The notes under the pieces: generated by a model
The model's input: only the letters and a program-made list of their open reading frames with translations
The model's database searches: none
Told to the model about the DNA's origin: nothing
In this document: positions 1 to 8,434 of the stretch, piece after piece
Position numbering within the stretch: position 1 is the stretch's first letter
Layout: every line of letters starts with the position of its first letter
NCBI GenBank assembly: GCA_001598975.1
Contig: BBXU01003163.1
Span: forward strand, 1-14,045
From: Parachlorella kessleri
Lineage: Eukaryota > Chlorophyta > Trebouxiophyceae > Chlorellales > Chlorellaceae
Direction of reading: 5' to 3'
Length of the DNA: 14,045 bases
Made by a program: the position numbers and the translations under genes

Positions 1-17
1 GGGCCCCTGTCATTCGT

Positions 18-35
18 GCTGCTGCTGCTGCTGCT
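18..35 (+). repeat. (GCT)6 microsatellite in AspRS intron
   Basis: Six perfect GCT units lie in the partial intron upstream of the first visible AspRS exon. The same trinucleotide, read as CAG, recurs in the exons of both minus-strand genes, so it appears to be a common expansion in this genome. No function is implied at this position. Confidence 0.9.
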
Positions 36-159
36 TGTGCACAATAATGTGCTCCCGTGGCATGGTTATCCCCTGCCAGCTGCTGTCCTGTGCGCTGCAT
101 GTACCTTCCTGAAGCCACAGGCTGACTGCTACTATCTTAACCCCCTCCCCCTTCCGCAG

Positions 160-1974
160 GGCCTGAACTCGCGGTGCAAGCAGGAGCTGGCGGTGGTTGG
201 CGAGCAGTACCCCTTTGAGCCGCTCAAATTCCTGCCCAAGACGCTGCGGCTGACTTTTGAAGAGGGCATCCAGATGCTGCAGGAAGCAGGCTTCGATGTG
301 AGTCAGCCCTGCACTTCGAGGCCAGGGTGGAGGGCCTATGGTGTCATGAGGGAGTGCATCTACACCAGCTGTGAATGAATTTCATGCTGTGAGGGCTGGG
401 GTCTAGGATTGAACGGGTGGAGGAAGATATCCTTGGAGCCGGGTGCATGGCAGCTTGTGCGCTCCACTGGTGGACTGTCCGGCTCAATACCATGGAGCAG
501 CCCACTACTGCCTGGCCCCTTGGTCATTCAGGTGGGCCTCGCTGCCGGCCCTGCGGCGTGCACCTGCTCTGTTGGTATAGATGATTGTCCACTTTGGGCG
601 ACCTGCACAGCCAGCACCCTTGGTACAATTGGTCCCCCCAAGTGCGGACGCATGGAGGTTGATAGGTGCCCTCCCATTCACGCCCGCAGGCCGACCCGCT
701 GGGTGACTTGACAACTGAGCTGGAGCGGTCGCTTGGGAAACTGGTCAAGGAGAAGTACAACACAGGTACTGCCAGGCATTTATTTGTTGAGCGTTAGTTA
801 CGGGGGTCCTCATTTGGCAGATGGGTGGCGGCTGCTTGTAGGTGATGCCTGTGGGGCTGGACGTGGCCAGGTGGGATTGCAGGGTGGGACCACGCAAGGA
901 AGCGGGGGCTGCATGAGAAGTGCGCCATGGCTGCCGCATGACTGCAGCACCTGGACTTTTCAAGCTCTCTGTGCCTGGGCGGCTGGGGAAGTCATAGATA
1001 TCTTCCGACACTGGCTCGTTGTGCAGTACTGCCAGGCCCCCCCCACCCCCCCCCCCCTTCCGGGGTCTGCACCATGCTGTACCGCCGACTGTGCCGCACC
1101 CTTCCCTCCTGCTGCCTGCCAGAGTTCTACTTCCTGCACCGCTACCCGCTGGCCATCCGGCCCTTCTACACCATGCCCTGCAAGGACGACGCGCGCTACT
1201 CCAACTCCTTTGACATCTTCATCCGAGGGGAGGAGATCATCTCAGGGGCACAGGTGTGTGTGGGGAGGCGGGGGATGAGTCACTATGAGACGTGGTTGTG
1301 AGGCTGGGGAAGGGGCGTAATGGGGGAGACTATGGCGAGGGCGTTGCACAGGTGACGCACAGCAGCTACAGGGGCGAGGCCAGCTGAGAATTCATGGTGT
1401 TTGTACTGGACGCATATGCCCCACTGGCCGTGCGTGTCTTCACTCAGCACTCTGTGGAGCACCCGCCTGCGTTGCGTCGGGGCCGCAGCCTTTGTTCTCC
1501 ATGCATTGAAGCGTCCCTGTTGGGCTGTGCCCCCTGCAGCGTGTGCACGACCCGGAGCTGCTGACGGAGCGGGCCAAGGCGTGGGGCATCCCTCTGGAGA
1601 CCATCCAGTCATACATTGACGCCTTCAAGTACGGCGCAACGCCCCACGGCGGCTGCGGTGTGGGCCTGGAGCGCGTGGTGAGTATACGGGACTGGGCCCT
1701 AGGGGTGGTCAATGGCAACTCGAGATTTTCTAAGGGGCGGTGGCAGGCGTGACTTGCATGCTGGGAGTACTGTCCGGGGTCCTACTTTCCTGCACCTTGC
1801 TACACAGTCAGCATCCCATTTTCGGTGGCCACCCAGCATTCATCGCTGGGACGGTGCACCCACAGCTCGCTGCGCGCTGATGGCTGCCGCCCGCAGGTCA
1901 TGCTGTTCTGTGGGCTGGACAACATCCGCAAGACCTCCATGTTCCCCCGCGACCCCAAGAGGCTCACGCCCTGA
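160..1974 (+). CDS. DARS: Cytosolic aspartyl-tRNA synthetase, C-terminal exons (5' partial)
   Basis: This is a class IIb aminoacyl-tRNA synthetase, which charges tRNA-Asp with aspartate in the cytosol. Five exons are visible: 160-297, 690-765, 1123-1253, 1540-1677 and 1897-1974, ending in TGA. All introns are GT-AG and the phases match throughout, giving 186 residues. The order of blocks matches eukaryotic cytosolic Asp[21 protein letters not shown], then [44 protein letters not shown], and motif 3 GVGLERV, which carries the class II arginine that contacts ATP. The conserved C-terminus [13 protein letters not shown] follows. Motifs 1 and 2 and the anticodon-binding domain must lie upstream of the window, since bases 1-159 read as an intron ending in CCGCAG. 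A cysteine sits in the GGCGVG loop of motif 3, where the plant and animal sequences I recall have Phe or Gly. Otherwise nothing suggests a pseudogene. Identification is secure. Confidence 0.96.
1037..1057 (+). repeat. Near-homopolymer C tract in AspRS intron
   Basis: Twenty C residues are interrupted by a single A, within the intron 766-1122. The tract lies about 65 bases before the acceptor AG at 1121-1122. It may serve as an extended pyrimidine tract, but it is farther from the acceptor than usual. On the minus strand it is a long G run, so the exact length could also be a sequencing or assembly error. Confidence 0.85.
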
Positions 1975-3061
1975 AACCCCCTGCAGCTAGTGGGCCGCCG
2001 GCCATGGTGGCAGCAGCAGCGGCATACATTCCGAGTATCACTTACGGTTGGTAGTCATTGAATGGGTGCCAGGAAGGGACATGTGCAGTATGGATGCACG
2101 ACGACAGGGCACCTACATCGTTGTCAGGCTAGGTGGTTGAGCGGGGTGAGAGGCACAGCCAGCTACCAGGCATTCCAGCAGGCAGGCATAGTCAGCACTT
2201 GCATTGTACTTCACGAGCTGGCCCTTTGGCTTCCCTGCTGTTTCAGTTGGCCCTCTAAGGGCGCATGCGAAGAACTACCACCTCATTCTAGGAGGAAAGC
2301 AAGCGTCCGTGCAAAGAGCGAATCAGGAATACATGCGTCACTGTGGGAGTCGGCATTTCACTGAGCGCAAAGGGAAGAGTCAATTGGGAGCCCTGCCAAA
2401 GAACAAATCTATGGTACAGCCGCCATTTGCTGCCGCTCCCTTGCCTGCCCCGCCCGCCATCTTACTCTTCTGCTTCTTGCTGTTCCCAGCCACTTGCAAG
2501 ACCTGCATGGAGCGTATGTGGCATTGGCCCTCTGAGCAGCATGCCACAAGTATGAAAACCAAAGTTCGTGTGGGCAAAGCTCTCCTGGTCAGGACACATG
2601 GCACTATTGCGGCTCAGGCCTCAGAATGCAACACGATGCTTCTGACATGCTGGTCCCGCTCCTGGTCCCCCCTCAAGCCTTCCTCGCTTCCCCTGCTGGC
2701 ATCGCTGGCACTCCCAAGCTCTGCCAACTCTGCGCAAGCGTGCAGCGACAGTGATCCAACGCCCCAGCCGAGGCCAAGTGCCACACCTTGGTTGGGGCGG
2801 TAGAAGCAGCCTTAAAGATCGACACAGAGCCACCCTTGCCATCAGGGCCCCTGTGGATGTACTTGGACCCATCCTCAAGGCCCGTGCCTGCCCGCTGAGG
2901 GTCACGGAGGAAGGAAGGCCCTGTGCCCGGGCCGGCTCCTAGGCGGCTGGGGCCGGCCTTGAGGGGCAGGGGTTGGTAGCCTGCAGAGGAAAGCCTTATG
3001 CACCGCCCTCACAAGTTGCACCACCCACAGCTGTGCACTCAGTCTTCGCTCTACAAGCCAC

Positions 3062-3066
3062 TGTAA
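3062..3066 (+). terminator. Candidate polyadenylation signal TGTAA for AspRS
   Basis: This is the first plus-strand TGTAA after the AspRS stop at 1974; I found none between 1975 and 3061. TGTAA is the established chlorophyte polyadenylation signal, normally lying about 10-20 bases before the cleavage site. The 1.09 kb distance from the stop makes the assignment tentative. Confidence 0.4.
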
Positions 3067-3121
3067 GCAAGCGGTGGGGGACGGGAGGGTGAACATCAGG
3101 CAAAGTACTGCAGGCGGGGCT

Positions 3122-3126
3122 TTACA
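3122..3126 (-). terminator. Polyadenylation signal TGTAA for the TRAIP-like gene
   Basis: Read on the minus strand this is TGTAA, lying 86 bases beyond the stop codon at 3213-3215. Motif, strand and distance all fit a chlorophyte 3' end. It faces the plus-strand TGTAA at 3062 in tail-to-tail orientation. Confidence 0.65.
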
Positions 3127-3212
3127 GCACACGTCTATTTTATTTGGGCGACATCTGCTCCTGACATGCTATACCCCTTATCCAGCGGTTGTTCTTCGGA
3201 AACCCTCAAGCC

Positions 3213-5883
3213 CTAAGTTCTACTGGGGGACTCGCCTGTCCTGTTGCAAGGTTGCAGAGCGCCACGGGCCTCCCCCAAGCTGCCAGCTTTCGGCTGGTTC
3301 TGGTGTTCTTGCTGCTGCTGCTGCGGGTGCACGGGTCGGTCGGGGGACCGCCGCTTCCCAAGCAACGGCCCTCCGAGGCTGCCAGTTCCACCACAAGGTC
3401 GGGCTGCCTGCCCGTGTTTATCCTCCTCTGTGAACACATTGTGCCGCTGCCCAGTTGTTTCAAGGGGTAGCTGCTGCTGCTGCTGCTGAAGGGCCGAGCC
3501 TTCCTCAACTATCTCTAGCTCCTCTTCGGACTCCACTTCTGAGTAGCAGCCGCCCCCAGGGTCCTCCGGCCAGCCAACGCCCTCGTCAGCAGCCCCAGCA
3601 GGCTGGCACTCAGCACCCAAGGCGAGACCCCAAGGCTGCTGCTGATCCTCGGAGTCCTCCAGCAACACGTAGCCCTCATCTGCCCCTTCTCGTAACCCCT
3701 CAGGCTGCTGCTGCTGCTGCTGCCAGCTGGCGCCTCTCCCCTGATGCTCGTCATCCACTGGTACTGCAAGTGCCTCTGCCCCACCGCAAGCATCGCGCCT
3801 GCGCATCTGCGCTGGCCGCTCGAGTTGCCCAGTACCCGACAGTCCAAGGGCACCATTACTCGTTGTGAGCTCTCCCGGGTGCTCTACTGCAACCGGGCCT
3901 GCCTGCCCTGCGGCCCTGCCAGACAAGCGCTGCATGCGCTGGCGAAGGCTTAGCTTGCTGCCGCTGCTGCTGGGGAAGGCACTGGCCGAGAACCGCGGTG
4001 CAGGCACATACTCCAAATGCTCATAGCTCGACCTAGCCTCAGGGCCTAGCGCTGTGTCCCTAACTACATGTTGCCAGCTCGGCACTAGGTTGGGAACTGC
4101 TGGGGTGAGTGAGCGGGCTGCTGCCTGCTGCTGCCGCTGAGTCTCCAGCTCTACTTTGAGTTTCGAGACTTGCTCCCGGAGTCGCTGCTTCTCATGCTCA
4201 GCATGCTGCAACGGGTGAGCGGCAGGGCTAGTTGTCAGCTCAGCATTTTCGAGCCTTGTGTTCCGCTGTACATACTTCATTTTTCATGCAGACGTGCGTA
4301 CGCTCTTCTATGGTTGGCTAGGCTTCAAAAACCATAAGAAATGTGCTCCCGTGGAGCCCACCTCTCGGACAGCTGTGCCGCACAATTTCGTTGCATATCA
4401 TCCTTGTGCTTTTCCCAAACCCAAACCGGGGCTTACCCGCAAGTGCCCCTCGGCCTGCTCCTTCTCCTGCGCCAGCCGCTGCAGCTTGTTGGTCTGAGCG
4501 CTGAGTTGCTTGTTGCGAACCTCCAGCATGCTTGGGAACCAGCCAGGCACGCTGATGTCCTGTAGCACAGTGGACGCCAAGGAACTGAGCCCTTGGTGGA
4601 GCAGTTGCACTGTCAGGGACCTTTCGTATGCAGGTCTTGACATGCACGTAACCCTCAAGAAACAAGGAATAATTGGAGAGCAACGGGGCGTGAACCCTGT
4701 TTATCCTGATGCATCTTGCTTGTGAACCGGGCAGCAAGCAGGAATATGTATGAGGGCAGGGTGCCTGTCTGTGTGACTCTTCTCCTACTTGCACCCACCT
4801 GCTGGACCAGCCTCTTCAACTGGTGCTGAAGAGCGTCGCCCGCCAAGGTGCTATCCATGGCTAGGGTGACACGGGCTTCCACGGTCTGCGCCCTGTTCAG
4901 CTCAACCCGCTGCACATGTATAAAATGTGTTCCCTCACAGCCAGGCCAGGTCCTGACCTCGTGGCACGACCAAGGGACTGCATGCCACAGAAAGGATGCT
5001 CCACCCAGAGCTTAGACTACAACAGGAAGAAAGGAGCTTTCATGAGTGTGCCTCAGTGCTCGTCGGCTCACCAGGTTGGCATTCTCGTTAAGCAGCTGCT
5101 TGTTCTGCCGGCCCAGCTGCTTGATCTCCCCAATCTTGCTGTCTTTGCTCTCCTGCAACTTCCGAATGCTGCAAGGTGCAGAAGGGGAGTGCTTCTTCAT
5201 TTTGGACCGGCAGGACATAACATAATGGACACTGTGCAGCGCTACTACGCTAATCAATTGCAGCAGCCTGTCAGTTGCAGTGACACGGTGGAAGAGATCA
5301 TGCGCAGCAAAACGCTAAGAGACAGAGGTGTGCTGCTTCCATCAAGCGTACCCCCCCCACTCACGTCTTGTTCAACTCCTGGGCCTGCGCTTCCAGCTGG
5401 GTTACGCGGTCGGAGCTCTCCTTGCACTCAATCTTGACCTGTTGCAGCTGCTGCTCCTTCACCAGCAGCTTCATCTGCAGCTGGCCCACTGCAACGTCGA
5501 CCGCCGCGCTACTGTCGCCGTCGTGGCCGCTGGCATGAGTGCCGCGCTGGCTGAAGCCTAGCTCATCTGACAGCTCAAAGAAGACTTTGCGGAAGGGAAG
5601 GCTGTTGCCGCGACACTTGGGCACGTCCACCTGAGCAAGTAGCGGCAGGGGTAGCCTGGGATGTATTGTAAACCAGAGACAGCCATGGAACTTTCGCAGC
5701 GAGATGGCAGCGTGTGGCGTGCCTTGTGCCTGCAGCTCCACCTACCCTGCAGTTGGGGCACCTCCTGCGGTATTCCAGCTCCTGCTGCAGGCACACGGTG
5801 TGGAAAACGTGCCCACAAGAGTTCAGCACGCTCCATTCTGTGTCCGTATCTGCCAACAAACAGATATTGCACTGCACAGGCAT
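3213..5883 (-). CDS. TRAIP: RING-H2 coiled-coil E3 ubiquitin ligase, TRAIP/NOPO-like
   Basis: The minus-strand exons, in transcript order, are 5883-5746, 5630-5365, 5168-5072, 4909-4799, 4559-4437 and 4265-3213; the model is about 595 residues. The N-terminus is a RING-H2 domain: C5, C8, C23, H25, H28, C31, C42 and C45, spaced C-x2-C-x14-C-x-H-x2-H-x2-C-x10-C-x2-C. The block LPFRKVFFEL follows at about 57-66 and resembles the segment after the RING in TRAIP. A long heptad-like coiled coil spans roughly 95-300, followed by a disordered tail with polyglutamine runs and an acidic patch near 471-500. The MP start, RING position and coiled coil match TRAIP, which in animals ubiquitylates the replicative helicase and acts in crosslink repair. 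No C-terminal PIP box like that of human TRAIP is visible. The 5' edge of exon 5 is uncertain: 4559 is the only phase-0 acceptor in its open frame. RING E3 is firm; TRAIP is likely. Confidence 0.72.
3310..3723 (-). repeat. Three CAG (polyglutamine) tracts in the last TRAIP-like exon
   Basis: Short CTG runs on the plus strand, near 3310-3325, 3470-3488 and 3704-3723, encode glutamine runs of five to six residues in the disordered tail of the TRAIP-like protein. They are mostly pure CAG on the coding strand, so their lengths are likely to vary between strains. Confidence 0.85.
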
Positions 5884-6133
5884 CCGGCCTTGTTGTTTCG
5901 GGCAGTGCTGCGATCAGTTTGCAATCTTCCTGAGTGAGGCAGGAGCTGGCCTGCAAGCCCAGGGTAACATGTGCTCTCTTCGGAGCATACAAGCACCCTC
6001 GGGGGCAAGTTAAGTGACAAGGCGATTTCTCCTCGCAACAGAGTTCTTAGTGACGAGGCGACTCGTGAAAAGTGCGTAGATCGTCAGTTCACCAGCTCAG
6101 GGTGCTTCAAGGTGTCCTGCTTGGCGTGATGTG
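5884..6133. promoter_or_regulatory. Divergent promoter region, TRAIP-like (-) / repeat protein (+)
   Basis: About 250 bases separate the proposed ATG codons of two head-to-head genes, so both promoters and 5' UTRs must share this space. I see no clear TATA box. The outstanding feature is a 13-base direct repeat at 6013-6025 and 6049-6061. The plus-strand start at 6134 is less certain than the minus-strand start at 5883, so the true shared interval could be larger. Confidence 0.55.
6013..6061 (+). repeat. 13-base direct repeat pair in divergent promoter
   Basis: AGTGACAAGGCGA at 6013-6025 recurs as AGTGACGAGGCGA at 6049-6061. The copies match at 12 of 13 positions and start 36 bases apart. 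The second copy contains TGACG, the core of plant bZIP (TGA-factor) sites. The position between two divergent starts makes a paired factor-binding site plausible, but this is inference. Confidence 0.6.
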
Positions 6134-7943
6134 ATGCCCCCCAGGGCGCCATACGGGCTTCTATCACAGACATTCCGGTGAGTGTTGCAATGTCGTCAGG
6201 TGATCAATACATACTGACACTGCGGCCGCTCACAGCCTTACAGGCCATAGGGTGCAAGGGTGCAAGACATGCAGGTTCCTCTCCTGTCGTTTCTGCACAA
6301 AACCACCCATGCCTCGTACAGTACTCGCAGCAGAGCGACAAACACAAAGGTGTGCCGCTCAGTCGATAGTGACCCACCTGTAATCGCAGGATACTGGCTA
6401 GTTCTGAGCCCATACACAAGCTTTCCGGCCTGTTATACTGTCACATGTGGTGTGGAAGGCAGCTTTAACGTTTGTTGAAGTGAAGGCGCAGTCATGGGGC
6501 CTACACCACCACTGCCCGGCTGCCGCAAGCGACTGGGTGCCAGCCGACCAGCAGCAAGCGCTCAGTGAGGCTGGACGCTTGAGCGAGGGCGGCACCAACT
6601 GCGGCTTCCAGCTCAACGAACGCTACCTGCAATGGGACGAGAGCGCACAGAGGCGGCTCATAAAGATTTATGTTGCGCAAGAGCTCAAACAGGCATGTAC
6701 ATGTATCTACAGTTAGTTGGGGACCGACACTTCCCGAACTCGGCTCGCCTCCTGTGGCATGGTGTACCCAGGAAGGCGTCTTGCTTATTTAGTGCTGCTT
6801 CCAGACACGTCGCAGCCTGCCCTGCAGACGGTGGAGTGGGTGGACGCTCGGCTCCTGGAGCTCTCCATCCTGCTCCCCGACCTACTCCCCAAGCTGGACC
6901 GCCTGCAAGCCAAGCTGGTGCTACAGCTAGTCAGAGACACCCCTGCAGTAGCTGCCAAGCTCGTGCACTTCAGGGAGCTGCTTCCAGAGCTGGACTTGTC
7001 GCGGCTGCTGGCGCAGTATCCACGGCTGCTGCTGGACTTGGATGCAGATGCGCTGCAGCGACAGCTGGTAACGCTGCGGTGAGCGTCATGCGACCAGGGT
7101 ACCAGGTCGCTGCACATGCCGGCAGATGCCTCAAACCGGCCTGCCTTGTACCCCGCAAGTCCGTGCCAAGGGCACATTCGCCCTGGTGCCAGGTTGCATG
7201 CGGCATGCAGGGTAGGGAGCACAGATCAATGCTGCCTGCTTGTCCGCTTTCACCTCTCCCAGACTGGGCCGTGCGATGCATAACTAGTATGGTTACTTAG
7301 TGTGCAGCACACTTCCCACCAAGGACAGCAATGAAAACCGGGGGTGGCATGCAGGGTGGCGCTGCCGGGTGTGAAGGTGGAGCTGCTCGTGCAGCGGGAG
7401 CCACTCCTCCTGACAGCTGACATCCAGCGAGTGCTGGAAGAGCTGCAGCGGCTGCTGCCTGCGGGACAGGACCCCATCAAGGTGGGGGGGCGCTGCAAGG
7501 CTGCTTACAGCGTGGATGACAACAGAGTCCATGCAGGCCAGTGAATGGTGGTGGGCTGTGCAACAAAGGAGGCAGGAGCAAAATGTTCTGACAGTGCCTG
7601 ATGCGGTTATGCTCTGTGTCTTGCCTGAAGTCTGACCCAGCGGGTCTCTCCTCTTGTCTGTGGCTTGTCTGACTTGTCTGTGCCGCCTTTCTGATCACAG
7701 CGTGGCCTCCTCTCCAGAGCAGGGCCGCCCTGGAAGGCAGACTACATGGCTAGGCCCTGCATTCCCTTCCACTGGTTCTGACAGTCATTGCTGCATAAAA
7801 GTGCAGTGATGATGTGAAATCAAGTACCTATGTAAGTCGTGTAAGTGCAGGTCTTGGTGGCGGACCCCAGCAGTGTGCTGGACATGCAGATGGCAGGGTT
7901 GCCGGCGTCGCTGGAAGTGGACGATGGAATTAAGCAGCCTTGA
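6134..7943 (+). CDS. Helical-repeat protein with mTERF-like units
   Basis: The proposed exons are 6134-6177, 6530-6692, 6828-7078, 7355-7481 and 7851-7943, giving 225 residues ending in TGA. All phases agree. Exons 3 to 5 are the most secure because they join into a continuous series of about 35-residue units. Unit cores are FRELLPELDLSRLLAQYPRL at about 117-136, LPGVKVELLVQREPLLL at 156-172, and LLPAGQDPIK joined to VLVADPSSVL at 186-205. The L-x-x-LLP-x-D-x-x-x-LL-x-x-x-P-x-LL rhythm resembles mTERF motifs, which bind nucleic acid in mitochondria and plastids. Residues 16-69 hold a conserved-looking block, YLQWDESAQRRLIKIYVAQE. No clear transit peptide is seen, although the N-terminus is the weakest part of the model. 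The second intron seems to use a GC donor. I cannot name the family: a small mTERF-like organellar protein is the best guess, and an unrelated alpha-solenoid is possible. Confidence 0.55.
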
Positions 7944-8013
7944 TCCGTTGGGGGGTGCTGTCGTGGTGTATTTGTGCGGAAACAATGTAGGCAGAAGCAG
8001 CAAAAGCTGACAA

Positions 8014-8036
8014 CGTCCTTAGGGGCGTCCTTAGGG
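8014..8036 (+). repeat. Short 12-base-period direct repeat in 3' UTR
   Basis: CGTCCTTAGGG occurs at 8014-8024 and again at 8026-8036, separated by one G, about 70 bases after the repeat-protein stop codon. It lies within the presumed 3' UTR and is probably a local duplication. Confidence 0.7.
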
Positions 8037-8180
8037 TCGGCAGTGGCGAAGCCTTTGGGAAGATGATGCACTTTGGCACCAAGTGTCAGGCTAGAAGGTC
8101 GCTAGCCAGATCTTTTGTATTTCAGTTGTTGTGTCTGATGTCTTGTGTTCGCTGCACATTGGCAGTGGTTCAAGGACTGC

Positions 8181-8185
8181 TGTAA
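8181..8185 (+). terminator. Polyadenylation signal TGTAA for the repeat protein gene
   Basis: This is the first TGTAA after the stop codon at 7941-7943, about 240 bases downstream, a normal 3' UTR length for a green alga. It supports ending the gene at 7943 rather than adding a further exon beyond 8165. Confidence 0.6.
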
Positions 8186-8434
8186 AAAGCAAGTCTCCAG
8201 TGCCACCCACTGCCGGCGGGCCGGGGCGGCGGTGTCAGCAATCTTCATCAACATGAAATCTCACAGGGACTTTAACTAAAGAAGGCTGCTGTACCTGCTG
8301 ATGAGCCTGCCGCTGTCGAGGGAAACATCTAAAGGAGTTTGTAGGGTGGCGGGAGTGCATTGGCGAGCGGGCGCAACAATAAACCAGGAGCGTGGCTGAA
8401 ACAACCATTGAATCTATATAATATATTGATCGCA
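8186..8434 (+). promoter_or_regulatory. Promoter and 5' UTR interval of the mitochondrial carrier gene
   Basis: About 250 bases lie between the preceding polyadenylation signal and the first ATG of the carrier. The interval holds a TATA-like stretch, TATATAATATATT, from 8415, only about 20 bases before the ATG at 8435. Two genes in the same direction with such a short gap imply that the transcription start lies inside this interval or just within the coding region. Confidence 0.5.

Larger units (their letters stand above)
1975..3212. other. Tail-to-tail intergenic region between AspRS and the TRAIP-like gene
   Basis: These 1.24 kb separate two stop codons on opposite strands. Open frames exist on both strands, the longest being plus 2204-2803. 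Their translations show no recognisable domain, no splice-linked continuation and skewed low-complexity composition, so I do not call a gene. The only signals I can support are the two opposed TGTAA motifs near 3062 and 3122. If the plus-strand one is used, the AspRS 3' UTR would be about 1.1 kb, long but not extreme for a green alga. Confidence 0.6.

Noticed and set aside
2204..2803. 199-residue open frame in the gap after AspRS
   Set aside because: No recognisable domain, uneven composition, no supporting splice or promoter signal; more easily explained as 3' UTR or spacer of a GC-rich genome.
3455..3868. 137-residue plus-strand frame rich in Ala
   Set aside because: Mirror image of CAG repeats and coding sequence of the minus-strand TRAIP-like exon.
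46..4354. 15 identical bases (AATGTGCTCCCGTGG) at 46-60 and 4340-4354 in two introns
   Set aside because: A single short match between two introns is only mildly unlikely by chance in 14 kb and has no extended similarity around it.
4318..4794. 158-residue alternative minus-strand frame through TRAIP-like exon 5
   Set aside because: It lacks the coiled-coil heptads, and the donor at 4436 joins exon 6 in the other frame.
6190..6369. Open frame starting ATG TCG TCA within the first intron of the repeat-protein gene
   Set aside because: It has no donor in a compatible phase with the next exon and no recognisable content; the strong GTGAGT at 6178 better fits an intron start.
7806..7812. GTGATGA resembling a box C/D snoRNA C box within an intron
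   Set aside because: No matching CTGA D box is found at a suitable distance before the exon, so a snoRNA is not supported.
8165..8279. Possible extra exon after an AG at 8163-8164, ending in TAA
   Set aside because: The translation is not repeat-like, the preceding exon already ends in TGA, and a TGTAA polyadenylation signal lies inside it at 8181.
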